From: an uncultured Atopobium sp.
GTDB taxonomy: Bacteria > Actinomycetota > Coriobacteriia > Coriobacteriales > Atopobiaceae
Assembly (NCBI GenBank): GCA_937997345.1
Contig: CALKTD010000031.1
Span: 17,483 to 81,482 of the forward strand
DNA length: 64,000 nt
Direction of reading: 5' to 3'
The notes beneath the pieces were generated by a model. That model was not told the DNA's origin. It did no database searches and was given only the letters and a program-made list of their open reading frames with translations. Below, piece by piece: positions 54,480-63,815 of the stretch. Made by a program: the position numbers and the translations under genes. How positions within the stretch are numbered: the stretch's first letter is position 1; every line of letters starts with the position of its first letter.

Positions 54480-54527
54480 GATAAAACCTTTCAGAAATGC
54501 CTATAGCTTGCTGCAATACATTGAGAT

Positions 54528-55367
54528 TTAGCCTTTTACCGCGCCAGAAATGACACCATTGATGATGTAGCGCTGGCACAGCAAATACATAATGACAATT
54601 GGGATAATAACCATCATGATGCAGGCAAACATTGGACCCATCTCTACGCGTCCATATCCACCTCTAAAGTACTGAATCAGAATTGGGATAGTTTGGTATT
54701 TGGTTCTATCCAGTACGAGGTATGGAAGCAAATAGTCATTCCAGACCCACATGGTTTCGAGAATACCAACAGAAATATACGTTGGCTTCATAATAGGTAA
54801 AACAACATGGAAGAATGTCTGAAGTGGATTGCAACCATCAATAGTTGCAGCTTCCTCAATCTCAAGAGGAATGGTCTTAACAAATCCAGCAAACATGAAT
54901 ACTGCTAATCCAGCACCAAAGCCCAAGTAAATGAAGCAAATGTTAAAAGGAGTATTAAATCCAAGTGTATTTGCCATATTGGACAGCGTGAACATAAGCA
55001 TCTGGAAAGGTACTACCATCGAGAAGACAAACAGGTAGTACAAAATGTTGCTAATGCGATTTTTTACACGAACAATAAACCATGCACACATTGAGCAGCA
55101 AACCAAAATCAACGCTACGGATGTGATGGTAATTACTAGAGAATATCCAAAGGCTGCTAAAAAGCCTTGCTTCTCTAAAGCGGCAATGTAGTTAGCAAAA
55201 CCTGCAGAGTTCTCTGATGTAACAAAATCAAACGCCGTGGATGTAGTAATAGTTGTTTCTTCTTTGAATGAATTCATCAAGATCATAACCATTGGATAAA
55301 TCCATGCAAGAGAAAGAATGGTAAAGAATACAGCAAGAATTTTATTAATGATTTTATCGCGCTTCAT
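54528..55367 (-). CDS. Maltodextrin ABC transporter permease (MalG-like)
   Basis: A 279-residue membrane protein with six predicted spans. The EAA loop EEAATIDGCNPLQTFFHVVLP, which contacts the ATPase, is intact. The start ATG overlaps the stop of the other permease (TAATG at 55369-55365), and GGAGG lies about 10 bases upstream. It forms the import channel with the MalF-like protein; substrate specificity is inferred from the neighbouring malQ and glgP. Confidence 0.92.
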   Translation of the reverse strand: MKRDKIINKILAVFFTILSLAWIYPMVMILMNSFKEETTITTSTAFDFVTSENSAGFANYIAALEKQGFLAAFGYSLVITITSVALILVCCSMCAWFIVRVKNRISNILYYLFVFSMVVPFQMLMFTLSNMANTLGFNTPFNICFIYLGFGAGLAVFMFAGFVKTIPLEIEEAATIDGCNPLQTFFHVVLPIMKPTYISVGILETMWVWNDYLLPYLVLDRTKYQTIPILIQYFRGGYGRVEMGPMFACIMMVIIPIVIMYLLCQRYIINGVISGAVKG

Positions 55368-56221
55368 TATTGCTGCACCTCCCTTGACCTGGTGGCTCTC
55401 AGCTGAATCATGACAATACAAATAACTAGAATGCAGAAAATAACAGCTTTAGCCTGGCCGATACCCATCCACTTTGCTCCCTGTCGAGCGTAGAAGGTAT
55501 TGTAGATATTAAGAGCAAGCATTTCAGTTGCGTGCTTAGGCTCACCTGCAGTAAGCGCCAGATTCTGATCAAATAATTTAAAGCCATTTGTTACCGTTAA
55601 GAAAAGACAAATAGTAATGGTAGACATAAGGTTTGGAATTTTTACCTTCCAAAGTGTCTGCCAAGCATTTGCTCCATCAACTCTCGCTGCTTCAAGATAA
55701 TCACTTGGGATAGACTGCAGGCCAGCAATATAAATGATCATCATGTAACCAACTTGCTGCCAAAGAGTAAGAAGAATCATTCCCCAGAATCCAGCAGTGC
55801 TATTAAGCGCAAGAAGCTGCTCGCCCACAATAGAAAGCGCGCAGTTAATCAAAATATTCCAGATGTATCCCAGAACAATGCCGCCAATAAGATTAGGCAT
55901 AAAAAAGACAGTTCTAAATGAATTGGTACCCTTAAGGTCTTTTCTAGTTAAGGCAAGCGCAATTGCAAGCGCTAATACATTAATAAGAACTGTTGAGACT
56001 AATGCAAATAATGCGGTATACCAAAAAGCATTAGCAAACTGTGGGTCAGAGAAAGCTGCTACATAGTTATCTAGACCAACTGGTTTAGCATCGCTAATGG
56101 TAATAAATTTACAAAACGAAAGATAAAATCCCTGCACAAACGGAATCATAAAGCCAAACAAAAAAGATAGCGCAGTAGGCAGAACAAATAATGGCCACCA
56201 CCGCTTCAACATCTTAGCCAT
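55367..56221 (-). CDS. Maltodextrin ABC transporter permease (MalF-like)
   Basis: A 284-residue membrane protein with about six spans and the EAA loop EAARVDGANAWQTLWKVKIP. ATG 56221 (MAKMLKRWWPLFVLP) has GGAGG 8 bases upstream and is preferred over an in-frame start at 56281. It is coupled to the MalG-like gene by a one-base overlap and follows the binding-protein gene. Confidence 0.93.
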   Translation of the reverse strand: MAKMLKRWWPLFVLPTALSFLFGFMIPFVQGFYLSFCKFITISDAKPVGLDNYVAAFSDPQFANAFWYTALFALVSTVLINVLALAIALALTRKDLKGTNSFRTVFFMPNLIGGIVLGYIWNILINCALSIVGEQLLALNSTAGFWGMILLTLWQQVGYMMIIYIAGLQSIPSDYLEAARVDGANAWQTLWKVKIPNLMSTITICLFLTVTNGFKLFDQNLALTAGEPKHATEMLALNIYNTFYARQGAKWMGIGQAKAVIFCILVICIVMIQLRATRSREVQQ

Positions 56222-56304
56222 AGAGATACCCTCCAATAACAAAAGACGAGAAGAGAGATCTCTCTTCTCGTCTCTCACCAATCAAAGCATTACTAGAAGG
56301 ACTA

Positions 56305-57615
56305 CTATGCGTTAGCCTCTTTTTCAGTCTTCCAACCATCAACGAATGCGGACTTAACAGCATCCCAGTCCTCTGTTCCTGCTGCATAGCCCTTAAGTGC
56401 ACTGGAGAGATTGTTCTTCCACTCCTGAGAAGGAATGTAAATGAAGTCCCAAGCCACGGACTCATTACCCTTCTTTGCATACTCAGCTGCAATGTTTGCA
56501 AGGGCGTTCTTAGTTGCCTTTGCATTCTTGAATGGAATGGTGAAGCCCATATCCTCAGCGATTGCAGTGGTAGCAGTATCAGAAGTTACGCACCAATAGA
56601 TAAAGTCAAGTGTTGCCTTCTGGGAAGCATCATCTGCCTTGGAGCTTACGCACCAGTAATTCTCGCCACCAGAGCACATACCCTGCTTCTCTTCACCCTT
56701 TACGCCAATGTAAATTGGAATCATACCAAGAGCATCGTCACCAAGCTTCTTGATGTCGTTATATGCCCAAGTACCGTTCTGGTAGAAGACTGCGTCGCCG
56801 TTGACAAACTCTGCAACAGCATCATCACCGGTCTTGCCAGAAAGCTCTGTTGGGCTGCATGTAGCATTGTTGATATAGAGATCAAAAATCTGCTTGTAGT
56901 TAGGGAGATACGTTCCCTTAATTTCCTTAGCCTCAGGCTTACCAGTATCCTTGAACTCATAGTACAGAGGAAGATTTGCAAGGTGTGTGGTAAAACGCCA
57001 GTCAGAACTGGAATCAAGGCCAGCGCTGGTAAATGCACCCTTTACGCCAAGCTCTGCTTTGCGAGCCTGAATATCCTCAACGACCTTCTTTAGTGAGGCA
57101 AAGTCCTTGATGTCATCTCCCTTATAGCCAGCCTTCTCAAGCAGCTTCTTGTTGTAGATAATGCCGTAGTCTTCCTCTACATAGTCAACACCGTAGACAA
57201 CGCCATCCTCCTGAAGTTTAAGAGCGTCATTGGTAAGCTCATCCAGAATCTTGGCACCCTTTAGGTCAATACAGTAATCCTTTACACCAATAAGACCAGA
57301 AGGACCATTTGTCTGGAACAGTGTTGGAGCTACAGAAGCGTCCTTGTTAATCTCAGACTGGAATGTCTGTGCATAAGTATCAGAAGCAGCGGTTACTACC
57401 TTTACAGGAACCTTTGTTTCCTCAGTATACTTAGCTGCAAGATCTTTCCACTGCTGATCAGACTCAGGCTTGAAGTTTAGAAAGTAAACAGAGCCTTTTG
57501 CTGAATCAGATTCTCCCTGCTTTGAAGGATTATTTCCTCCACAAGCAACAAGACCCAGTGAGCAAAGAGCTGATGCACTTAAGGTGACAAACTGCCTACG
57601 ATTGATACCGGACAT
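56305..57615 (-). CDS. Sugar-binding lipoprotein (maltodextrin ABC transporter)
   Basis: A 436-residue extracellular solute-binding protein. The signal peptide carries a twin-arginine-like motif (NRRQF, residues 5-9) and a lipobox LVAC with the lipidated Cys at residue 25, so it is anchored outside the membrane. The mature part has the family-1 binding-protein fold (PVKVVTAASDTYAQTFQSEI...). AAGGAGG precedes ATG by 7 bases. It heads the operon, opposite the GntR gene; substrate inferred as maltodextrin. Confidence 0.92.
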   Translation of the reverse strand: MSGINRRQFVTLSASALCSLGLVACGGNNPSKQGESDSAKGSVYFLNFKPESDQQWKDLAAKYTEETKVPVKVVTAASDTYAQTFQSEINKDASVAPTLFQTNGPSGLIGVKDYCIDLKGAKILDELTNDALKLQEDGVVYGVDYVEEDYGIIYNKKLLEKAGYKGDDIKDFASLKKVVEDIQARKAELGVKGAFTSAGLDSSSDWRFTTHLANLPLYYEFKDTGKPEAKEIKGTYLPNYKQIFDLYINNATCSPTELSGKTGDDAVAEFVNGDAVFYQNGTWAYNDIKKLGDDALGMIPIYIGVKGEEKQGMCSGGENYWCVSSKADDASQKATLDFIYWCVTSDTATTAIAEDMGFTIPFKNAKATKNALANIAAEYAKKGNESVAWDFIYIPSQEWKNNLSSALKGYAAGTEDWDAVKSAFVDGWKTEKEANA

Positions 57616-57910
57616 AAGACTCCTCCTTAGAGAGCGCTCCTATCCCTTTGCTAGGTTGAAGCCTCTTCTCTTGATTTTCATAAGCTATGCTTTGATACAT
57701 GTTCAAAACAATTTTGCTTACTTCTATAGAGTAAAAGTATATTTATACTATCAAGTTGTTTAAACAACTCACCCCTGAGCGGTATGAAATTATCGGTAAA
57801 TGGTATGAAAGGAATCATTTTATGTAACTTTCATTTTATAAAGCTACTATCTAATCAAGAGCAATTTGAACATGCAACTCCAACCTTCAACAGCACGTTA
57901 AGGAAAAAAT
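57616..57910. promoter_or_regulatory. Divergent regulatory region of the maltodextrin operon and GntR gene
   Basis: This 295-base spacer has a perfect 16-bp palindrome AGTTGTTTAAACAACT at 57754-57769, and two copies of GGTATGAAA (near 57780 and 57802). The palindrome is a likely operator for the GntR protein, positioned to control both directions. Confidence 0.6.
57754..57769. promoter_or_regulatory. 16-bp perfect palindrome, probable GntR operator
   Basis: AGTTGTTTAAACAACT reads the same on both strands, as expected for a dimeric repressor site. It lies about 140 bases from both divergent start codons. Confidence 0.6.
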
Positions 57911-58630
57911 ATGCCAAGCGCACGGTTTAATACGATTTATCATGATTTAAAAAATAAGATCTTAGACGGGACATATGCGTATGAGTCCTATTTACCAACC
58001 GAGATGGAGCTTACTAAGATATATTCCTGCTCCAGAAACACCGTTCGACGTGCGCTCACACTTCTGTCCGATGAAGCCTTTCTTCAGCCTATTCACGGTA
58101 GAGGCGTACGCGTTATTTGGCAGAAAAAGCCAAGTGAGATTATTGGCTCATTAGAAGGACTTGAGTCCTTTCAAGAATATGCCCACAGAAACAATCTTGT
58201 ACCTGATACAAATGTTATTGTCTTTGAGCACGTTCCTTGCACAGACGATATTTCTCATCAAACTGGTTTTAAAGCAGGAGAAGAACTTATCCACATTGTT
58301 CGAATCCGTAAACTCGACGGATCTTCTCGCCAGATAGACAACGACTACCTTTTAGCATCTGCCGTTGGAAATCTAACCATTGCTGATGCATCAACGTCTA
58401 TCTTTGCATATCTAGAGAACACGCTTCACATGAAAATTCTAAAGAGCAAAAGAACAATCAGTGTTGAGCTGGCAACTAAAGAAGACCAGCAAGATTTAGA
58501 GCTTGGAGATTTTAACTGCGTTGCAGTGGTGGAAAGCCATTCATTCAACTCAAAAGGCGTTATGTTTGGCTTCACACAAACTCGCAGTCACCCAGAAACG
58601 TTCTGCTATAAAGTTATTTCAAAGAGATAG
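57911..58630 (+). CDS. GntR-family transcriptional regulator (UTRA type)
   Basis: A 239-residue regulator. The winged helix-turn-helix is at about residues 8-70, with the recognition helix in CSRNTVRRALTLLSDEAF; the C-terminal UTRA domain (about 90-235) binds a small sugar or sugar phosphate. AAGGAAAAAAT lies before ATG. Divergence from the maltodextrin genes suggests it senses a maltodextrin or trehalose-type ligand; which one cannot be read from sequence. Confidence 0.9.
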   Translation: MPSARFNTIYHDLKNKILDGTYAYESYLPTEMELTKIYSCSRNTVRRALTLLSDEAFLQPIHGRGVRVIWQKKPSEIIGSLEGLESFQEYAHRNNLVPDTNVIVFEHVPCTDDISHQTGFKAGEELIHIVRIRKLDGSSRQIDNDYLLASAVGNLTIADASTSIFAYLENTLHMKILKSKRTISVELATKEDQQDLELGDFNCVAVVESHSFNSKGVMFGFTQTRSHPETFCYKVISKR

Positions 58631-58637
58631 CCTGACG

Positions 58638-59522
58638 TTAAATGTGCAGAATAAATTTCTTCTCTAATTTGTGGAAGACAGTATAGCCAATTACTAGGGC
58701 AAGAACCGCAGAAACAAGGCAACCTAAAATGGTGCTTGTTGCAGGGAACTTCTGAAAAAGAAGGCAGTCTCTAATAAATGTTACAAAGTGAAACATTGGA
58801 TTAAAGCGCATAATCTGAAGCATCCAAGGTGACATGATGTTAACGGAGTAGAAGAGCGGCGTACCGTACATCCAAGCGGTGGTTACAACACTCCATAGGT
58901 GGATTACGTCTCTAAAGAAAACTGCAAGGGCCGAGAGAAGCATTGCAAGACCAATGCAAAAACAAGCCAAGAGCAACAAAGCGACAGGTGTTAACAGCGC
59001 ATAAATTGTCAGCGGAATGTGGAAGACAAGCATAACAATGCCAACAGCAATGAGCGAGAAAAGATAGTTTACAACTGCAAAAAGCACTTTTTGCACAGGG
59101 AAAACAACGCGGTTGATACGAACTTTCTTAAGTAGACTGGATGCATCAATAATTGAGCGCATTCCCATAGTTGTTGCATCGTTCATCAGCTGAAACGCTG
59201 TGTTACCCAGAATAAGATACAGAGGATAGTTCACAACATCCTCGGCGCGGTTGCCCAAAAAAGTAGAAAAGACAACTGCCATAACGGTCATCATCAAAAG
59301 TGGGTTCAAAACGGACCAGACAACACCCAAGATGGAGCGGCGATACTTGAGCTTGAAGTCTTTACTTACCAGCTGACGCAAAATGAATTGGTCACGCTGG
59401 TGTGTTGGGTACCACGCGTCTCGAGCAGAAACAGCAACAAGACTTGCACTTGCACCATTAGTATTTGCAGAAACTACACTTGTGTCCTGCGCATTATTAG
59501 TTTGTTTTGAAGACTCGCTCAC
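58638..59522 (-). CDS. ABC-2-type polysaccharide export permease
   Basis: A 294-residue membrane protein of the ABC-2 family (Wzm/TagG-like). A hydrophilic N-terminal ~35 residues is followed by RDQFILRQLVSKDFKLKYRRSILGVVWSVLNPLL, the family signature, then six spans. It likely exports a glycan or teichoic-acid-like polymer. No ABC ATPase gene lies on either side, which is unusual since the pair is normally adjacent. The stop lies eight bases from that of gntR, on the opposite strand. Confidence 0.88.
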   Translation of the reverse strand: MSESSKQTNNAQDTSVVSANTNGASASLVAVSARDAWYPTHQRDQFILRQLVSKDFKLKYRRSILGVVWSVLNPLLMMTVMAVVFSTFLGNRAEDVVNYPLYLILGNTAFQLMNDATTMGMRSIIDASSLLKKVRINRVVFPVQKVLFAVVNYLFSLIAVGIVMLVFHIPLTIYALLTPVALLLLACFCIGLAMLLSALAVFFRDVIHLWSVVTTAWMYGTPLFYSVNIMSPWMLQIMRFNPMFHFVTFIRDCLLFQKFPATSTILGCLVSAVLALVIGYTVFHKLEKKFILHI

Positions 59523-59695
59523 GCGCTATCCTTTTCTACCGATTTCTGTATGGTTTATCCTAGCACAGACAGACAAAGCCGTTTAAACTTGAAACGTCGT
59601 TGAACTGTTTTCTCCACTATTTTATTTGGATATGTGGTGACAAGACTATTTAGTAACTGTGCGCTCAACAGCAGCGCTTGTAGAAATGGTGCAAA

Positions 59696-60625
59696 ATGTC
59701 TCAATCCCCTCTTGGACGCACGCTTATCATTGCTAATCCAGCTGCTCATAGCGGTAAAGGTGCTGCTGGTGCAGAGTTTGCTTGCCACTTTTTAACCAGC
59801 TATTCAGCAGCAACGGACGGATACGAACTCAAGCTCACCACAGCTATGGGAGACGCTCGTGTCATGGCCGCAGAAGCTGCAGATTTTGATACGGTTGTCG
59901 CACTTGGCGGAGATGGCGTCATCCACGAGGTGGTCAACGGCCTCATGACCTTATCGCCAGAGGTGCGTCCAGCACTTGGCATTATCCCTATGGGTTCCGG
60001 AAACGATTACGCACGCACCCTGGGCATGAAAATCAATGATCCAGAGGGTGCATTTGCGCAGCTGGTTCGCGGCAAGGTAAAGCAGCTAGAAATTGGTCGC
60101 ATCAACGATGTCTACTTCATGGAGACCATGTCGTTTGGACTTGATGCAGCTATTGCAGCCGACACCACAAAGCGCCGCGCAAATAACTCGTCAACTGAGG
60201 GCGAGGCACTCTTCTTAACCTCGGGTCTCAAGTTTATGGCTGCAGGCAGCAAGGGTTACCCTTGCACCGTCTCGTTTGATGGCGAGAAGGACATTGATCT
60301 CCAAGCCCTTATCATGGCCTTCCAGATTGGCCCAACGTATGGCGGCGGCTTTAAGGTCTGTCCACATGCGCAGCCCGACGATGGCCTTCTTACCGTCTGC
60401 TACAACACTAAAGTGCCCAACATCCCTCACCTGCTGGCTCTGTTTGGCCTGGCTAAGGCTGGCAAACACGTCGACTCCCGCATTATTGAGGAGCGTCACC
60501 TCAAGCAAGCAGTGGTAACTTTCCACAAGCCTGTCCCTATTCAGGTAGACGGAGAAGAGCTCCCTTTTGCAGAACAGTTTGTCATTGAGGTCATTCCCGC
60601 CGCGCTTTCCGTAATTGTTCCCTAG
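59696..60625 (+). CDS. Diacylglycerol kinase/YegS-family lipid kinase (copy 2)
   Basis: A 309-residue lipid kinase of the DAGK superfamily. N-terminal IIANPAAHSGKGAAG, nucleotide motif VVALGGDGVIHEVVNG (GGDGV in place of GGDGT) and PMGSGNDYARTLG are visible; the C-terminal domain ends with PVPIQVDGEEL. Its GSGND motif is closer to DgkB-type enzymes than that of the copy at 11005. Monocistronic; convergent with ptsI. Confidence 0.92.
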   Translation: MSQSPLGRTLIIANPAAHSGKGAAGAEFACHFLTSYSAATDGYELKLTTAMGDARVMAAEAADFDTVVALGGDGVIHEVVNGLMTLSPEVRPALGIIPMGSGNDYARTLGMKINDPEGAFAQLVRGKVKQLEIGRINDVYFMETMSFGLDAAIAADTTKRRANNSSTEGEALFLTSGLKFMAAGSKGYPCTVSFDGEKDIDLQALIMAFQIGPTYGGGFKVCPHAQPDDGLLTVCYNTKVPNIPHLLALFGLAKAGKHVDSRIIEERHLKQAVVTFHKPVPIQVDGEELPFAEQFVIEVIPAALSVIVP

Positions 60626-60757
60626 CACACGGCGCCGCTGCAACACGCAGCTTGCGCGCCACAACTTGCACGATACGCTAGATCAAAAAGGGGCATCGTG
60701 CGTCATGTTATGAGAAGACCGATCTTCTCGCCAAAAGGTTTAGCGTTAAAGAAACAA

Positions 60758-60781
60758 GGGCACCTGCCAGCGCAGATGCCC
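60758..60781 (-). terminator. Terminator of ptsI
   Basis: GGGCACCTG (60758-60766) pairs with CAGATGCCC (60773-60781) with one G-T pair; on the minus strand TTGTTTCTTT follows. It lies about 28 bases past the ptsI stop. Confidence 0.75.
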
Positions 60782-60808
60782 CTGAATTTGTATCGTGTGA
60801 GTAAAAGC

Positions 60809-62512
60809 TTAGCGAGCTTCGCACTCAAGCAGAGCCTTAACCTCAGCTGCGGTATCAAGCTCCATAACGCGAGCAGTGAGCTCGTCTGCCTCAGCCTTTG
60901 TCCAAGCAGCAATGGTCTTGCGGGTGCGCAGAACAGATGGTGCAGAGACGGAGAACTCATCCAGGCCGAAGGAAAGAAGGACTGGAATGAGCAGCGGATC
61001 TGCAGCTGCCTCACCGCACATACCAACCATGATCTTCTCCTTATTGCCCTCACCGATGAGGTACTTAAGAGAACGGAGAACAGATGGCTGGTAGACCTCG
61101 TAGAGGTAGGCAACGCGATCATTGCCGCGGTCAGCGCACATGGTGTAACCAATGAGGTCGTTGGTACCAATAGAGAAGAAGTCGCACTCACGAGCCAGCT
61201 TATCTGCAATCAGAGATGCAGATGGAGTCTCGATCATGGTGCCAACCTCGATGTCCGTGTTGTAAGCTACGCCCTCAGCGTCAAGCTCACGCTTGCACTC
61301 CTCAACAAGAGCTTTTGCCTGGCGGACCTCGTCAACAGTGGTAACAAGAGGAAGCATAATCTTGATGTCACCAAATGCGGATGCGCGGAGAAGAGCGCGA
61401 AGCTGAACCTTGTACTGTTCAGCATTGTTGAGGCAGTAACGGATAGCGCGGAAGCCCATGAATGGGTTCTCCTCGGCCTTCATGTTGAGGTAAGGAATCT
61501 CCTTATCACCACCGACATCAAGGGTACGAATGATGACTGGCTTATCCTTCATGCGAAGAGCAACCTTCTGGTAAGCAGCAAACTGCTCTTCCTCGCTTGG
61601 AAGCTCCTTTGCATCCATGAACAGGAACTCAGAGCGGAAAAGACCAATACCCTCAGCGTCAGCGTCAACTGCGCCGTTGGCGTCATCTGGATTACCGATG
61701 TTAGCAACAAGCAGAACCTTGATGCCGTCAGCAGTTACGGTCTCCTTGCCACGATAAGCCTCAAGAGCGGCTTTCTCTGCAGCATAAGCCTCAGCCTGAG
61801 CCTTGTACTCAGCAAGCTCAGCCTCAAAAGGATTAACAACAACCTTGCCGTTGGTGCCGTCGACAACAATAGCATTGCCAGTTGCAACCTCAGAAGTGAT
61901 GTTAGGAACAGAAAGAACTGCAGGGATCTCAAGAGCACGAGCAATGATTGCGGAGTGAGAAGTACGACCACCAGTCTCGGTAACAATACCTGCAACGTGG
62001 TCCTTATCAATGTCTGCGGTCATAGAAGGAGTCAGCTCATGGCAGACAATGACGGAGTTCTCTGGAAGTGTGGAGAGGTCAACAACCTCTTTACCAAGAA
62101 GGTCAGCGAGAAGACCGGTCTTTACGTCAGCAACGTCTGCAGCGCGCTCACGGAAGAGCTCATCCTCCATACCAAGGAACATGTTGTAGTACATGTCGTA
62201 TGCGTCACCTACAGCCTGCTCAACGCAGGTGCCACCGTCAATTGCGCCGTTAACAGCCTCTTTGATGCCCTCATCCTCTGCAAACTCAATGTGAGCACCC
62301 ATAATTGCAGCAGCTTCCTCGCCCACCGTCTTGGTCATGCGCTCAATCTGCGCATTAGTCTGTGCAATGAATTTAGTTACAGCCTCTGCGTAACGAGCCT
62401 TCTCTGCAGCTGTATCTTCAACAGTGTGTGGAGTAAAAGTAAGATCTGGATCTACGGCAACCTGAGCAGTACCGATGCCGATTCCATTGGACGCATTGAC
62501 TCCCTCAAACAT
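60809..62512 (-). CDS. ptsI: PTS enzyme I (phosphoenolpyruvate-protein phosphotransferase)
   Basis: PtsI (567 residues) transfers phosphate from PEP to HPr, starting sugar uptake by the PTS. The phospho-accepting H186 lies in TGGRTSHSAI; the PEP-binding TIM barrel shows DVGGDKEIPYL and MCGEAAADP. ATG 62512 is chosen because GGAG lies 5 bases upstream; the in-frame ATG 62527 is poorly placed. ptsH (HPr) is not adjacent. A fair promoter lies at 62619-62648. It is a single-gene unit, ending at 60758. Confidence 0.97.
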   Translation of the reverse strand: MFEGVNASNGIGIGTAQVAVDPDLTFTPHTVEDTAAEKARYAEAVTKFIAQTNAQIERMTKTVGEEAAAIMGAHIEFAEDEGIKEAVNGAIDGGTCVEQAVGDAYDMYYNMFLGMEDELFRERAADVADVKTGLLADLLGKEVVDLSTLPENSVIVCHELTPSMTADIDKDHVAGIVTETGGRTSHSAIIARALEIPAVLSVPNITSEVATGNAIVVDGTNGKVVVNPFEAELAEYKAQAEAYAAEKAALEAYRGKETVTADGIKVLLVANIGNPDDANGAVDADAEGIGLFRSEFLFMDAKELPSEEEQFAAYQKVALRMKDKPVIIRTLDVGGDKEIPYLNMKAEENPFMGFRAIRYCLNNAEQYKVQLRALLRASAFGDIKIMLPLVTTVDEVRQAKALVEECKRELDAEGVAYNTDIEVGTMIETPSASLIADKLARECDFFSIGTNDLIGYTMCADRGNDRVAYLYEVYQPSVLRSLKYLIGEGNKEKIMVGMCGEAAADPLLIPVLLSFGLDEFSVSAPSVLRTRKTIAAWTKAEADELTARVMELDTAAEVKALLECEAR

Positions 62513-62618
62513 ACTTGCTCCTATCATTGTCCGCGAAGCGGTGCGTGTAGTTCTGCTTGACTGCCCAAAAAGACAACAGTCGCAGAGTCAAACCTATCTT
62601 TGTACAGAGTAACATTTT

Positions 62619-62648
62619 TTTATACCGTTACGTTATGAATATCTTCAA
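62619..62648 (-). promoter_or_regulatory. Promoter of ptsI
   Basis: On the minus strand TTGAAG (62648-62643) and TATAAA (62624-62619) are separated by 18 bases, giving a leader of about 100 bases to the ptsI start. Confidence 0.5.
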
Positions 62649-62663
62649 ATAAATCTCAATAAA

Positions 62664-62700
62664 AAGCACTTGGTGAGAAATTACTTCTTACCAAGTGCTT
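62664..62700 (-). terminator. Terminator of the sugar kinase gene
   Basis: AAGCACTTGGT (62664-62674) pairs perfectly with ACCAAGTGCTT (62690-62700); on the minus strand a T5 follows. It separates the kinase transcript from ptsI. Confidence 0.85.
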
Positions 62701-62801
62701 GTGCGTTCACAATAGTAAAAAAGTTATGTATGCTTCATGCGATGCGAGTGCACCATCTGAGGGTTTCTCGCCAAAAGAACTACGTGTTCTAGCTGCGATT
62801 A

Positions 62802-63815
62802 CTACTCAGAATCTGCAAGCCAAGAAGACTTACCCTCGCGGCTCTCCTCTTTCTGACGAGCAAGCTGAATCTCTTCTGCAATAGAAGCAGGCATTTCTCG
62901 GCCCATCTTCTTGTAGAGAGCAGTAACAACGCGATCGATGGTTGCGCGCTTTGCGATTCCTCGGCTTGCTGCAGTTGCCGTACCGCAAGCAGAAGCGTAG
63001 ATAAGCGCAGTGTCGTAATCGTAGCCAGCGGTAGTCTTTGCCAAAAAGCCTGCAACCATAGAGTCACCAGCACCAGTTGCGTTAACAAGGCGAATCTTAG
63101 CAGTTGGAACAATGTGCTCAGTGCCGTACTCGTCCAGGAGCAGTGAACCTGCACCGCCACAAGAAACGATAACGTTGCGAGCGCCGCCGTCCTGAAGCTT
63201 CTTTGCAAATGGAATGCACTCTTCTGGAGTCTCTGGGTTTGCGCCAAAGATACGACCGACCTCGTGGTTGTTAGGCTTGATCAGGAATGGCTGAGCCTTG
63301 ATAGCCTCCATAAGTAGCTGACCAGGAGCGTCGACAACAAACTGAATGCCGCGACCAGAAAGCTGAGCCATAAGACGAGTGTAGATATCCTCTGGAAGTG
63401 AGCTTGGAATAGAACCGGTAAGAACCAGGGTGTCACCTGCGCCAACAACATCCATGCGCTCCAGCAGCTCATCAACCTTTTTCTCTGGAATGCGTGGGCC
63501 ATTGCCGTTGACCATGGTCATAACAATACCGTTAAGCTTGACGTTAATGCGGGTAAAGCCAGAATCCAGTTTGACGAAGTTACTTGGAATGCCCTGACGC
63601 TGAAGATCACTCAGCAGGTATTCACCAGTAAAGCCACCGACAATGCCCATAGCAACGGTGACCTTATCAAGCTCTTTTAAGAGCGTGGAGACGTTAATAC
63701 CATTACCACCGCAGTGCAGCTCTTCTGATGAAGAACGGTTGGTAAAGCCCATGTCCAATGTGTTTGGATGCATGACATAGTCAAGCGCGGGATTAAGCGT
63801 CATTGTGTAAATCAC
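62802..63815 (-). CDS. 1-phosphofructokinase / tagatose-6-phosphate kinase family protein
   Basis: A 337-residue PfkB-family sugar-phosphate kinase (FruK/LacC type). N-terminal TMTLNPALDYV, substrate-binding CGGNGINVSTLL, and the catalytic ATGAGDSMVAGF motif with its Asp are intact. The C-terminal ~30 residues are charged and extend beyond the usual length (~310). It starts with GTG 63815, supported by GGAGG 7 bases upstream. It lies upstream of ptsI on the same strand; no fructose EII gene is in view. FruK versus LacC is unresolved. Confidence 0.92.
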   Translation of the reverse strand: MIYTMTLNPALDYVMHPNTLDMGFTNRSSSEELHCGGNGINVSTLLKELDKVTVAMGIVGGFTGEYLLSDLQRQGIPSNFVKLDSGFTRINVKLNGIVMTMVNGNGPRIPEKKVDELLERMDVVGAGDTLVLTGSIPSSLPEDIYTRLMAQLSGRGIQFVVDAPGQLLMEAIKAQPFLIKPNNHEVGRIFGANPETPEECIPFAKKLQDGGARNVIVSCGGAGSLLLDEYGTEHIVPTAKIRLVNATGAGDSMVAGFLAKTTAGYDYDTALIYASACGTATAASRGIAKRATIDRVVTALYKKMGREMPASIAEEIQLARQKEESREGKSSWLADSE

